Positions 9,745 through 18,978 of a stretch of 40,186 nucleotides of DNA are shown piece after piece (the first letter of the stretch is position 1; each line of letters opens with the position of its first letter). The translations under genes and the position numbers were made by a program. Under the pieces are notes generated by a model, which was given only the letters and a program-made list of their open reading frames with translations, did not search any database and was not told the DNA's origin. Source of the DNA: Corynebacterium sp. ACRPO (GTDB lineage: Bacteria; Actinomycetota; Actinomycetes; Mycobacteriales; Mycobacteriaceae); the NCBI RefSeq assembly GCF_022347205.1, contig NZ_JAKRNE010000017.1, forward strand, positions 1 to 40,186, given 5' to 3'.

Positions 9745-10319
9745 TCAGAAGCCTTCGTGGATTCCTCCGCGGAGGCTTCTCGTTCTTTATCGGTCATCGT
9801 GGTCAGCGACCACACGGTGGCCAAGGGAGTTTCGTCACCGTTGTCATCGGTGCCGATCATCATGGAGGAAATCTCCACCACCTTGAGGCGGGGGCGCTTG
9901 CCGGTAGAGGCCTTGATGGGGTCTACCGAGCCGGGGATCGATACCTCGGTGGTCTCGTTCGCGCCGTGTGCGGTTTCATCGTTGGCGGCGGGGTCATCGT
10001 AGATGGAAAGAATCTTCCACTCGTGGTCGGAGATTTCTTCGGGAATATCGAGTTTGAGGGTGTCATCATCCCCCACGGTGAGGTTCGGGACCTCGCCTTC
10101 CGGGCATTCGGTGCCGGGCTCGCATGCAATGTACGGGGCGACGTCGATGGACTTATCGCCCACGGAGGCGGTGACCGTGATGTCGCGGGGATCGGGACCC
10201 GGGCGCTGGTTCCACCAGTTTTGGAAGATCACCACGGCGGCGACGATGACCGCCACGACCACGATGAGGGCCAAGATCTGCAGCAGCGACTTTTTCCTTG
10301 CTTCCTTACGGGTTGCCAT
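9741..10319 (-). CDS. DUF2771 membrane-anchored protein
   Basis: 192 aa. A short basic N-terminus (MATRKEARKK) and one strong hydrophobic helix at ~14-33 indicate a signal anchor with the remaining ~155 residues outside the membrane. The extracytoplasmic part has two cysteines close together (CEPGTEC, likely a disulfide), and the acidic, beta-rich character of the Corynebacteriales DUF2771 family. Function unknown. The glutamine-cyclotransferase gene lies 6 nt upstream on the same strand, so the two probably share a transcript. The C-terminal ~18 residues are acidic and Ser/Glu-rich, probably disordered. Confidence 0.85.
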   Translation of the reverse strand: MATRKEARKKSLLQILALIVVVAVIVAAVVIFQNWWNQRPGPDPRDITVTASVGDKSIDVAPYIACEPGTECPEGEVPNLTVGDDDTLKLDIPEEISDHEWKILSIYDDPAANDETAHGANETTEVSIPGSVDPIKASTGKRPRLKVVEISSMMIGTDDNGDETPLATVWSLTTMTDKEREASAEESTKASD

Positions 10320-10325
10320 GGGCCT

Positions 10326-11090
10326 TTACCTTACTCGAACGTGGAAGAGTTCTTCCCACCGCTTGCCGGTAAGCCAGAACTCATCGCCTGTGATGTGCGC
10401 GATGCCGTTGAGGACATCATCGGGGTCGGTATAGCGGGACTTATCAATCGCGTCGGTTGCGATGACGGCGGTCACGCGGCCGGTGGAGGGATCGATACGG
10501 TAGATGTTGTCATCCATCCAGACATTGGCGTAGACGGCATCGCCTACGCACTCGAGTTCATTGATGTCCTCGAGGGGCTTTCCCTCTAGGGTGACGTCGG
10601 TAGTGGAGCGCTCCGCAAAGGTCTCGGGGTCCATGTGCCGCAGGGTCGCGGAGCCATCGGACATGAGGAGAACCTCGCCGGTATTGCACAGGCCCCAGCC
10701 CTCGCCCGTGAAGGTGGCGGTATCTACCTGGCGTAGGTCGTGGTCGTATTTCAGGGCCTGGCCGGACTTCCAGGTTAGCTGCCAGATGGAATCGCCGGCT
10801 TGGGTGATGCCCTCGCCAAAGTAGCTGCTATCCAGGCGCGTTTCGGCCAAGGTTTCGCCGGTTTCGGGGGAGAAGCGCTCCAAGCGGGATTCTCCCCATT
10901 GGCCGGTGCCCAGGAGCAGGTTGCCGTCCGGATCGGTTTCGAGGCCCTGCGTAAAGGAATTGGGTGGCAGGGAAGCGGTGCCGAGAACCTCGACGGAGAG
11001 GTGCTCTACTTCGGGTTCAGCTGGGGTAGAGGAACAAGCGACGAGGGCGCAAGGCAGAAGAATGCAGGCGGCGCGGGAAAGAAACGACAT
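10326..11090 (-). CDS. Glutaminyl-peptide cyclotransferase-like lipoprotein
   Basis: 254 aa from the chosen start. A lipoprotein signal peptide ends in the lipobox LVAC (lipidated Cys19). The mature part is a five-bladed beta-propeller of the glutamine cyclotransferase family (PF05096), with the typical opening FTQGLE, later FGEGIT, a WGLCN segment, LNELECV-like DINELECV and a final LNGIA segment. Bacterial members convert N-terminal Gln to pyroglutamate, or at least share the fold; activity here is inferred. The ATG at 11090 makes a proper lipoprotein signal; in-frame ATGs at 11120 and 11156 would add residues ahead of it and lack a ribosome binding site. The gene is divergent from the DUF3027 gene, with the two starts ~40 nt apart. 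Confidence 0.88.
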   Translation of the reverse strand: MSFLSRAACILLPCALVACSSTPAEPEVEHLSVEVLGTASLPPNSFTQGLETDPDGNLLLGTGQWGESRLERFSPETGETLAETRLDSSYFGEGITQAGDSIWQLTWKSGQALKYDHDLRQVDTATFTGEGWGLCNTGEVLLMSDGSATLRHMDPETFAERSTTDVTLEGKPLEDINELECVGDAVYANVWMDDNIYRIDPSTGRVTAVIATDAIDKSRYTDPDDVLNGIAHITGDEFWLTGKRWEELFHVRVR

Positions 11091-11128
11091 GCACCATATG
11101 TACCACCGGGTGCGCTCCATAATGAATA

Positions 11129-11797
11129 ATGAGGGGCGTGAGTAAGCGAAAAGCAAATCCGTTGATCGATTCCCGCGCCGTGCGCATCGCGCGCGAGGCG
11201 TTGGATGAGGTGGGGGAAGGGGGCGTCGGCAAGCATATCGGCGTCGCCGGGATGGGCCGAAACGTTGCTACCCACCGATTTGAAGCAGAAATGCCTGGAT
11301 ACCCCGGCTGGGAATGGCAGGCGGTGCTCGCCTGCGCGGAGGGATCGCGCTACGTCACCGTCAATGAGGTAGCGCTGGTGCCGGGCGGGGAGGCCCTGCA
11401 GCCGCCGGAATGGGTGCCCTATGAGGACCGCGTGCGGCCCGGCGACCTTGGCCCCGGAGACCTGATGCCACCGGCCGTGGATGATTCCCGCCTGGACGGG
11501 GATAACCTATCCACGTCCGGCCTGGAAGACGCCAAGAAGCGCTGGCGCACCGAGTTCGGCCCAAATACGGATATGGCGGCCAAGGTGCGACTGCAATGCC
11601 GCACCTGTGCGTTTTATGTGCAGCTGATGGACAACTACGGCGTCTGTGCCAATGAGTACTCGGCGGACGGCCGGGTGGTGCACTCGCGCTATGGCTGCGG
11701 TGCGCATTCGCAGACGCGCGTGCGGGAAGAAAAGACCCCGGAAGTGGCCTTCGATGATGAAAAGCCCATCTTCCAGGATTTTGAAATCGAGGATTAA
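11129..11797 (+). CDS. DUF3027 domain protein
   Basis: 222 aa and soluble. It shows the actinobacterial DUF3027 features: an N-terminal DxRAVxxAREAL helix, a PGYPGWEWQAVL...VTVNEVALVPG core (~55-90), a WVPYEDRVRPGDLGPGDLMP segment (~94-113) and a C-terminal CRTCAFYV...GVCANEY...YGCGAHS cluster with four cysteines that may bind zinc. Function is unknown. CATAAT at 11119-11124 is a -10 candidate; with it the mRNA would be almost leaderless, beginning at the ATG at 11129 or the in-frame GTG at 11138. The promoter must overlap that of the divergent lipoprotein gene. The NCS2 permease follows after 49 nt on the same strand. Confidence 0.88.
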   Translation: MRGVSKRKANPLIDSRAVRIAREALDEVGEGGVGKHIGVAGMGRNVATHRFEAEMPGYPGWEWQAVLACAEGSRYVTVNEVALVPGGEALQPPEWVPYEDRVRPGDLGPGDLMPPAVDDSRLDGDNLSTSGLEDAKKRWRTEFGPNTDMAAKVRLQCRTCAFYVQLMDNYGVCANEYSADGRVVHSRYGCGAHSQTRVREEKTPEVAFDDEKPIFQDFEIED

Positions 11798-11846
11798 GGC
11801 AGCAGACTTATGGCGTAAGACTCGCTGTACGTGAAAGGCGCAGGCG

Positions 11847-13250
11847 TTGAAAGCCACTCTCGATCGCTATTTCCATATCTCTGAACGTGGTTCCTCCATT
11901 GGAACCGAGCTACGCGCGGGAACGGTCTCGTTCTTCGCCATGGCCTATATCATCCTCTTGAACCCGCTCATCCTTGGTACTACCGAGGATGCGGAAGGCT
12001 ACGCGCTGGGCGTGCCACAGGTCGCCGCCGCCACCGCGCTGGTCGCCGGCGTCATGTCCATCCTCTTCGGTGCCATTGCCAAGTATCCCTTCGCCATGGC
12101 CGCCGGCCTCGGCATGAATACCTTCGTGGGCGTGAGCATGGTCGCCACCAGCGGGCTGACGTGGCAAGAATCCATGGGCCTGGTGGTTATCGAGGGCATC
12201 ATCATCGTCCTGCTGGCCATTTCCGGTTTCCGCACCGCCGTCTTTGACGCCATCCCGCAGTCCATGAAGGCGGCGATGGGCGTGGGCATCGGCATGTTCA
12301 TCGCCATGATTGGCCTCGTGGATGGTGGCTTTGTCACCCGCGTGCCGGACGCTGCGAATACCACCGTGCCGGTGGGGTTGGGCATCAATGGTTCGATTTC
12401 TACCTGGCCGGCGCTGGTTTTTGTCATCGGCCTCATTATTTGTTCCTTCATGGTCATCCGGAACGTGCCGGGCGGGCTTTTTATCGCCATCGTGCTGACC
12501 ACTATCATCGCGTTTATTATCCAGGCGTTGACCGGCTCCGAGGATTGGGGCATGGCCGCGCCCGTGAAGCCGGAGGCGCTCGGCGGCATTCCGGATCTGT
12601 CCATCGTGGGCGATGTGAACCTGGTGGGCGCCTTTACCAAGATCGGCGTGGTCTCTACGGTGCTGCTGATTTTCACTCTATTGCTGACCAACTTCTTTGA
12701 TGCGATGGGCACCATGACCGGCCTGGGCAAGCAAGGCAAGCTTGTCGACGCCGACGGTAACCTCCCCGATATGAAGAAGGCCCTCGTCGTCGAAGGCTTC
12801 GGCGCCGTGGCCGGCGGCCTGGGCTCTGCTTCTTCCAATACCGTCTTTGCGGATTCCTCCGCCGGCATTGCCGATGGCGCCCGCACCGGCCTGGCCAACC
12901 TCATGACCGGTGTGCTGTTCCTCGCCGCGATGTTCTTGACGCCGCTGTATGAAATCGTGCCCATCGAGGCCGCCTCCCCAGTGCTGGTCATCGTCGGCGT
13001 AATGATGGCCGCGCAGCTGACCGAGATCCGCTGGACCAAGATGGAGATCGCCATCCCCGCCTTCCTGACCATCGTGACCATGCCGTTTACCTATTCCATT
13101 GCCAACGGCATCGGCGTGGGCTTCATCTCCTTCGCGCTCATGTCCACCTTCGCCGGCAAGGCCAAGGACGTGCACTGGATCATGTGGCTCTTGGCTGGCC
13201 TCTTCGTGATTTTCTTTGGCATGGATCCGATTTCCAATGCCATCGGCTAG
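11847..13250 (+). CDS. NCS2 family purine (adenine/guanine/hypoxanthine) permease
   Basis: 467 aa with 12-14 predicted membrane helices. It opens like the AzgA/PbuG subgroup of NCS2 transporters (LDRYFHIS-x-RG-x-x-x-GTELRAGTVSFFAMAYII) and contains the substrate-site GMNTFVG and SSNTVFADSSAGI-type motifs of the half-helices. It should import purine bases with protons. The start is a TTG at 11847 with AAAGG ~10 nt upstream; no ATG is better placed. It is preceded by the DUF3027 gene and followed after 9 nt by trmH, so the three probably form an operon. I saw no purine riboswitch in the 49-nt leader. Confidence 0.92.
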   Translation: MKATLDRYFHISERGSSIGTELRAGTVSFFAMAYIILLNPLILGTTEDAEGYALGVPQVAAATALVAGVMSILFGAIAKYPFAMAAGLGMNTFVGVSMVATSGLTWQESMGLVVIEGIIIVLLAISGFRTAVFDAIPQSMKAAMGVGIGMFIAMIGLVDGGFVTRVPDAANTTVPVGLGINGSISTWPALVFVIGLIICSFMVIRNVPGGLFIAIVLTTIIAFIIQALTGSEDWGMAAPVKPEALGGIPDLSIVGDVNLVGAFTKIGVVSTVLLIFTLLLTNFFDAMGTMTGLGKQGKLVDADGNLPDMKKALVVEGFGAVAGGLGSASSNTVFADSSAGIADGARTGLANLMTGVLFLAAMFLTPLYEIVPIEAASPVLVIVGVMMAAQLTEIRWTKMEIAIPAFLTIVTMPFTYSIANGIGVGFISFALMSTFAGKAKDVHWIMWLLAGLFVIFFGMDPISNAIG

Positions 13251-13259
13251 CCTAAGGGC

Positions 13260-14066
13260 ATGCTGATTACTGACCCCACAGACCCTCGCCTGGACGATAT
13301 TCGGAACCTCAACAAATCCGATAAGTCCGGCGAGGGTCTCGTCATTGCTGAGGGCCCGCTGGTGGTCTCCCGGCTGGCCGAATCCCGGTTCCCCATGCGC
13401 TGCCTTGTGGGCTTTCCCAAGAAGGTGGAGGCCTATATTTCCGAGTATGGCGAACCCGAGTGCCCCATCTACGAGGTCTCTCGCGAGACCCTAGCGGAGG
13501 TGGCCGGCTTCGATATGCACCGCGGGCTGGTCGCCGCCGCGGATCGCGCCCCGGAGCCGGAGGTGGGCGAGATCCTAGAGACCGCAAAAACCATCGCCGT
13601 GCTCGAGGGCGTGGGAGATCATGAAAATATCGGCGCCATCTTCCGCCATGCCGCCGGCATGGGCGTGGATGCGGTGCTGCTGGGCTCCGGTGCCGCGGAT
13701 CCGCTCTACCGGCGCTCGGTGCGCGTGTCTATGGGGCACGTGCTGCGCTTGCCCTTTGCCCATTTAGAAGGCGGGTTTACTACCTGGCAGCGTTCCTTGC
13801 AGGCGCTTGCCGACGCCTCCTTTACCCTCATTTCCTTAACCCCCAACCCCCACGCGGTGCACTTGGCCGAGGCCATGCATGGCCTAGATAAGGTGGCGAT
13901 GCTCGTCGGCGCGGAAGGCCCCGGCCTTACCGAACACGCAATGAAGGCCACCGATATACGCGCACGCATACCGATGGCCCCTGGCACCGATTCTCTTAAT
14001 GTGGCGACCGCCGCCGCCATTTCCTTTTATGAGCGCCAGCGCTCCTTGAGCGACCTAAACGTCTGA
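13260..14066 (+). CDS. TrmH/SpoU family RNA 2'-O-methyltransferase
   Basis: 268 aa. An N-terminal ~105-residue L30e-like substrate domain is followed by the SPOUT knot with its three motifs: motif 1 ENIGAIFRHA (~121-130), motif 2 LVGAEGPGL (~218-226) and motif 3 IPMAPGTDSLNVATAAAI (~239-256) that forms the trefoil knot and S-adenosylmethionine site. It methylates a ribose in tRNA or 23S rRNA; the substrate cannot be told from sequence. It corresponds in position to Rv0881. AAGG lies ~5 nt upstream of the ATG. The last 40 nt overlap the 3' end of the convergent minus-strand gene. Confidence 0.93.
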   Translation: MLITDPTDPRLDDIRNLNKSDKSGEGLVIAEGPLVVSRLAESRFPMRCLVGFPKKVEAYISEYGEPECPIYEVSRETLAEVAGFDMHRGLVAAADRAPEPEVGEILETAKTIAVLEGVGDHENIGAIFRHAAGMGVDAVLLGSGAADPLYRRSVRVSMGHVLRLPFAHLEGGFTTWQRSLQALADASFTLISLTPNPHAVHLAEAMHGLDKVAMLVGAEGPGLTEHAMKATDIRARIPMAPGTDSLNVATAAAISFYERQRSLSDLNV

Positions 14067-14857
14067 GCGCTCCAATTGCCAATGAGCGAGCCCAAGTGCT
14101 TGGCGGTGGAGATAATTTCCTCGCCGGTGGATTCCGGCTCGGCGTTGTGATCCTCGTAGTCATCGTAATCGTTGAGCCCCAGCTTATTGGCCGATTGCGC
14201 CGCTAGCTCGCCAACGGTCCGCTTGGGCTTCCGCGGGTCGATTTTCGGCTCTGGGCGGCCATCGACCGCGTAGCCCACGACGTCGAGATCAGGGCCCTCG
14301 TACCCGACCTCAATGCCAAGCCAGTATTCTTGGGCCGCTTCCATGATGCCCTGCGGCTCGAAAGGCAGGGAGATTCCGCCCAGCGGCTCGTATTTTTCGC
14401 CCGCCCAATAAGGAGCCTCGAAAGGTTCGGGCAAGCCGGTGTCTTCATAAAGGTGCTCGCGGGTAGCGCAAAGGCAGCGCTTGAGCTCGCCGCCCTCCCA
14501 GAGCGCAAAGCCGGCGTAGCCTTCCTTCTCGTTGCTTGCCAGCGCGATAACCCGCTGGGCGGGCACCGCGTTGAGCAGCGTGTCCGGCAGCTGAGAGAGG
14601 AGGACAGAGTCGCCTTCACACACCGTTTGCACCACAGTGATGCCGGGGTAGCCGCCGATATAGTACTCGTTCGGATCCGTCTGCGCGGAGCGATTGAGCG
14701 GGAATTGCCCAATCGGTGTGACCGGGAAAGTGGGATCTAGCTGGGCGAGGAACTTCCGCCCAAAGCCGCGGTCTGCCTTGGGCTCGGTCTTCAACACCTC
14801 TTCCGCATTGGGTTGAGAGATGTACCAGAGAGTAAGTACTGCGTGAGAGATGTCCAC
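14027..14857 (-). CDS. DUF6928-like protein (276 aa)
   Basis: The N-terminal half (LTLWYIS...PxAD...LxPTFPVTPIG...NEYYIGGYPGITVVQT) resembles the actinobacterial DUF6928 type, in which a ~200-residue soluble domain has no known function; I make this assignment from memory of the pattern. The C-terminal ~70 residues are acidic and then basic, probably disordered with a final amphipathic helix. It starts with GTG at 14857, 2 nt after the stop of sepH, so translation is likely coupled to SepH. A role near cell division is conceivable from that linkage alone. It runs 40 nt into the 3' end of trmH on the opposite strand. Confidence 0.75.
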   Translation of the reverse strand: MDISHAVLTLWYISQPNAEEVLKTEPKADRGFGRKFLAQLDPTFPVTPIGQFPLNRSAQTDPNEYYIGGYPGITVVQTVCEGDSVLLSQLPDTLLNAVPAQRVIALASNEKEGYAGFALWEGGELKRCLCATREHLYEDTGLPEPFEAPYWAGEKYEPLGGISLPFEPQGIMEAAQEYWLGIEVGYEGPDLDVVGYAVDGRPEPKIDPRKPKRTVGELAAQSANKLGLNDYDDYEDHNAEPESTGEEIISTAKHLGSLIGNWSAQTFRSLKERWRS

Positions 14858-14859
14858 GA

Positions 14860-15735
14860 TTAGTCCCTAGGGCGCTTGGTATTGGAACGAACGCCGAGCA
14901 GCACGTCCTCCCAATGCGGGGTGACGGCCTTGCGGCGGCGCTTGGCGGGCTTTTCTTCCGGCGAGGGGTTTTGCAGGAACTCCTCTTCCTCCGGCTCTTC
15001 CGGAGGGGTGGTCGGCGCGGTGAGGTCGGTGACGTTGCTGGGCTGGTCGCCGTCGATAGCTTCGTCATAGCGGCCGCTGCCCAGCGAGGTCAGCGAGCGC
15101 ACCGGCTGCACGAAATCCGGGTCTGTCAGGTCGGCGGCCACCGAGTTGCGAGCCTCCACCGTGGCAGGCGAGGACATGGACTGCTTGAAGTACCACTCGG
15201 CCTCGTTCTCGGACAGGCCGGCCTTCCACGTCACGCGCACGATCCAGGCCTCGCCCTGGTGGCGGTAGGCGTCCCAGCTGGACTCGGAGAGCGAGTGTCC
15301 GCGGGCGGCAAAGGCGGTGGCCAGAACCTCCCACAGGGTGAGTTTGGCCGGTCCGTCCTCGCGGACGGGGTGTGCCTGCTTGGCAATCTCCGCGATGCGG
15401 TTGCGCTCCAGCATGACCGGGTAGGCGAAGGGCTCGATGCGAGATTCGGTCACGCCCATTTCTTCTGCCAGCTCCGCCGCGGAGGCGCCGGCGCGAATGC
15501 GGTTTTGGATCTCCGCCGGGCGGATCTTTGTCTCTTCCACCGGTTCCGGCTTGGCGGGCTTGGCCAGGCTGATGGCCGGAGCCGCCGGTTCCTCTTCGGG
15601 GGTTTCCTCCTGCTCGCCCCGCAGGGCCTCGCGCAGCTCATCGGTGATGGAGAGGAAAAACTCTTCGCCGTCTTCGGTGCGCAGCACCAAAGAGGTTTCG
15701 GTCGACTCGCTGTCAACTGGGAACAGCTCGCGCAT
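14860..15735 (-). CDS. sepH: Septation protein SepH
   Basis: 291 aa from the ATG at 15735, which has AAGGAG 9 nt upstream and gives the conserved SepH start MREL. The N-terminal DUF3071 domain includes a helix-turn-helix (PAEIQNRIRAGASAAELAEE...MGVTESRIEPFAYP, roughly residues 70-115), then a WxVRVTWKAGLSENEAEWYF segment, then a disordered acidic, Pro-rich region and a basic tail. In Streptomyces and mycobacteria SepH binds FtsZ and promotes its assembly; the M. tuberculosis homologue is Rv0883c in the same order before serC. An in-frame ATG at 15771 is less well placed. A TTATAG-type -10 lies ~55 nt upstream. Confidence 0.93.
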   Translation of the reverse strand: MRELFPVDSESTETSLVLRTEDGEEFFLSITDELREALRGEQEETPEEEPAAPAISLAKPAKPEPVEETKIRPAEIQNRIRAGASAAELAEEMGVTESRIEPFAYPVMLERNRIAEIAKQAHPVREDGPAKLTLWEVLATAFAARGHSLSESSWDAYRHQGEAWIVRVTWKAGLSENEAEWYFKQSMSSPATVEARNSVAADLTDPDFVQPVRSLTSLGSGRYDEAIDGDQPSNVTDLTAPTTPPEEPEEEEFLQNPSPEEKPAKRRRKAVTPHWEDVLLGVRSNTKRPRD

Positions 15736-15797
15736 AATAGGGCGCTCCTTTTGCCTATCGACGGCGGACATATCTGTGATGCATTCAACTATAACGT

Positions 15798-15832
15798 GAA
15801 AATGCCCCGCGGCCTGCGAGGCGGCGGGGCAT
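15798..15832 (-). terminator. Intrinsic terminator of serC
   Basis: A perfect 9-bp inverted repeat ATGCCCCGC/GCGGGGCAT (15802-15810 with 15824-15832), followed on the minus strand by TTTT. It separates serC from sepH. Confidence 0.88.
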
Positions 15833-15846
15833 GTTGGGGTGATGCG

Positions 15847-17001
<1,155 letters not shown>

Positions 17002-17039
17002 TTATTTTAGGTGACCGAAACTTGTAGGCGGCGTCACAA

Positions 17040-17051
17040 AGTTTGCTAAAG
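17040..17051 (+). promoter_or_regulatory. RamB-like motif upstream of gltA
   Basis: AGTTTGCTAAAG lies 75 nt before the gltA GTG (45 nt before the alternative ATG at 17096). It resembles the reverse complement of the C. glutamicum RamB motif (AAAACTTTGCAAA-type). The identical 12 bases occur upstream of mctBC at 19932-19943. gltA and mctC are both acetate-responsive RamA/RamB targets in C. glutamicum. Binding is inferred. Confidence 0.55.
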
Positions 17052-17125
17052 TGTGAAGAGGTATCAAGCTAACTTCCTTAAGTTAGTGCTTAATAATGAC
17101 TCTTCACATAGAGAAAGGAACTTCC

Positions 17126-18418
17126 GTGGCTTCTGAAGACAACAAGGTAGTGCTCCAGTACCCAGGCGGCGAGTACGAGATGGACATCAAGCAGTCCACC
17201 GAGGGCGACTCTGGCTTTGACATCTCCAAGCTCCGTAACGAGACCGGACTCGTTACTTTCGACCCTGGTTATACCTCCACCGGTTCCACCGAGTCCAAGA
17301 TCACCTTCATTAACGGTGAAGAGGGCATCCTGCGTCACCGCGGCTACGATATCGCGGACCTTGCGGAAAACGCTTCCTTTAACGAGGTTTCCTATCTGCT
17401 GATCAAGGGTCATCTGCCTAACGAGGAGGAGCTCGGCCACTTTAACCGCGAAATCCGCCACCACACCCTGTTGGATGAGGACTTCAAGGCCGCGTTCAAT
17501 ATCTTCCCGCGCAACGCGCACCCAATGGCCGTGCTGGCTTCCTCCCTTAACATTCTTTCCGCGTACTACCAGGATCAGCTCAACCCGCTCGACCCGGAGC
17601 AGCTGGATAAGGCCACCGTCCGCCTGCTGGCTAAGGTTCCAATGCTGGCTGCGTATGCTTACCGTGCTTCCCAGGGCAAGCCTTATATGTACCCGGATAA
17701 TAGCCTGAACGCCCGCGAGAACTTCCTGCGCATGATGTTCGGCTACCCCACCGAGGAGTACGAGGTGGACCCGGTTGTAGCTAAGGCCCTGGATAAGCTG
17801 CTTATCCTCCACGCTGACCACGAGCAGAACTGCTCCACCTCCACCGTGCGCATGATTGGTTCCGCTCAGGCCAATATGTTCGTCTCCATCGCCGGCGGCA
17901 TTAACGCCCTGTCCGGTCCGCTGCACGGCGGTGCAAACCAGGCCGTTCTGGAGATGCTGGAAGATATCCAGAACAACCACGATGGTGACGCTACTGACTT
18001 CATGAACCGCGTGAAGAATAAGGAAAAGGGCGTTCGCCTCATGGGCTTTGGCCACCGCGTGTACAAGAACTACGACCCGCGCGCGGCCATCGTCAAGGAC
18101 ACCGCCCACGAGATCATCGAGCACTTGGGCGGCGACCCAATGCTGGATCTGGCCATGAAGCTGGAAGATATTGCGCTGAATGACGATTACTTCGTCTCCC
18201 GCAAGCTCTACCCGAACGTGGACTTCTATACCGGCCTGATCTACCGCGCCATGGGCTTCCCGACGGACTTCTTCACCGTCCTCTTCGCCATCGGCCGCCT
18301 GCCGGGCTGGATTGCACAGTACCGCGAGCAGCTGGAGATCAACACCAAGATCAACCGTCCGCGCCAGATTTACACCGGCGAGTCCCTGCGTAAGGTCACC
18401 CCGCGTAGCGAGCGTTAA
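17126..18418 (+). CDS. gltA: Citrate synthase
   Basis: 430 aa from the GTG at 17126. It condenses acetyl-CoA with oxaloacetate in the TCA cycle. It is the hexameric type II form, with the beta-rich N-terminal domain (FDPGYTSTGSTESKITFI) absent from type I enzymes. Catalytic residues from this start are His267 (LHGGANQAV), His310 (FGHRVYKNYDPRA) and Asp366 (NVDFYTGLIYRA), with His232 in the oxaloacetate site. AAAGGA at 17114-17119 lies 6 nt before the GTG, so I prefer it. The upstream ATG at 17096 has no ribosome binding site but would add 10 residues, comparable to the length annotated in C. glutamicum. A RamB-like motif lies upstream and a strong terminator downstream. Confidence 0.96.
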   Translation: MASEDNKVVLQYPGGEYEMDIKQSTEGDSGFDISKLRNETGLVTFDPGYTSTGSTESKITFINGEEGILRHRGYDIADLAENASFNEVSYLLIKGHLPNEEELGHFNREIRHHTLLDEDFKAAFNIFPRNAHPMAVLASSLNILSAYYQDQLNPLDPEQLDKATVRLLAKVPMLAAYAYRASQGKPYMYPDNSLNARENFLRMMFGYPTEEYEVDPVVAKALDKLLILHADHEQNCSTSTVRMIGSAQANMFVSIAGGINALSGPLHGGANQAVLEMLEDIQNNHDGDATDFMNRVKNKEKGVRLMGFGHRVYKNYDPRAAIVKDTAHEIIEHLGGDPMLDLAMKLEDIALNDDYFVSRKLYPNVDFYTGLIYRAMGFPTDFFTVLFAIGRLPGWIAQYREQLEINTKINRPRQIYTGESLRKVTPRSER

Positions 18419-18443
18419 AGCGCTCTGCGGTCTGCCTAATTAA

Positions 18444-18493
18444 GCCGAATCGGGTGGTAGCACCTATAATAGGTGCAGCTCGGTTCGGTTTTT
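18444..18493 (+). terminator. Bipartite intrinsic terminator of gltA
   Basis: The outer stem CCGAATCGGG (18445-18454) pairs with CTCGGTTCGG (18479-18488) with two G-U wobbles. Inside it a perfect 7-bp hairpin GCACCTA/TAGGTGC (18460-18466 with 18470-18476) has a 3-nt loop. Five T follow at 18489-18493. Confidence 0.85.
18465..18470 (+). promoter_or_regulatory. Perfect -10 hexamer (TATAAT) inside the gltA terminator
   Basis: TATAAT sits in the inner hairpin of the gltA terminator, 70 nt before the FKBP start codon, and could drive the FKBP gene. No good -35 is visible at 17 nt upstream (AAGCCG). This may be coincidence of the hairpin sequence. Confidence 0.4.
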
Positions 18494-18540
18494 AATGCGA
18501 CCGCACGAACAAACTAGATTTCCCAAGGAGAATAATCCCC

Positions 18541-18900
18541 ATGGATAAGCCTGTTATTGAAGCCCAGTCTGGCCCAGCGCCGACCGACCTTGTTGTAGAA
18601 GACATCGTCGTCGGCGACGGTGCTGAGGCGCAGCCTGGTGCCGTAGTGGAGGTCCACTACGTCGGCGCTGAATACGAGACCAACCAAGAATTCGATTCCT
18701 CGTGGGACCGTGGCCAGTCCATCGAGTTCCCGCTGACCGGTCTCATTGCCGGCTGGCAAGAGGGCATCCCGGGAATGAAGGTGGGCGGTCGCCGCAAGCT
18801 CATCATCCCACCGGAAAAGGCCTACGGCCCCGCAGGTGGTGCGCACCCGTTGTCCGGCCGTACCTTGGTCTTTATTATTGACCTCATCCGCGCCGACTAA
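18541..18900 (+). CDS. FKBP-type peptidyl-prolyl cis-trans isomerase
   Basis: 119 aa, a single FKBP domain with a ~20-residue lead. Typical features are VEVHYVG near residue 38, FDSSWDRGQSIEFPL (~57-71), IAGWQEGIPGMKVGGRRKLIIPP (~76-98), AYGPAG and a closing LVFIIDLI strand. It lacks a signal peptide and is cytoplasmic, catalysing Xaa-Pro isomerisation during folding. AAGGAG lies ~11 nt before the ATG. Its place directly after gltA is common in corynebacteria. It is followed by a GC-rich hairpin. Confidence 0.95.
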   Translation: MDKPVIEAQSGPAPTDLVVEDIVVGDGAEAQPGAVVEVHYVGAEYETNQEFDSSWDRGQSIEFPLTGLIAGWQEGIPGMKVGGRRKLIIPPEKAYGPAGGAHPLSGRTLVFIIDLIRAD

Positions 18901-18910
18901 AAGCGCTCAG

Positions 18911-18930
18911 CCCCAGGGTTCGCCCTGGGG
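18911..18930 (+). terminator. GC hairpin after the FKBP gene
   Basis: A perfect 8-bp stem CCCCAGGG/CCCTGGGG with a TTCG tetraloop lies 10 nt after the stop. The following tract (TGTCGTCGTTTT) is only weakly T-rich, so termination may be incomplete. Confidence 0.7.
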
Positions 18931-18978
18931 TGTCGTCGTTTTCGGCGCGGCTGAAAAAACTGCGGCACAATGGAGGGC

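Noticed and set aside
11999..13081. 360-codon open frame on the minus strand
   Set aside because: Antisense to the NCS2 permease; Thr/Met/Pro-rich product with no domain.
17090..18124. 344-codon open frame on the minus strand
   Set aside because: Antisense to citrate synthase, with no start signal; a shadow of conserved coding sequence.
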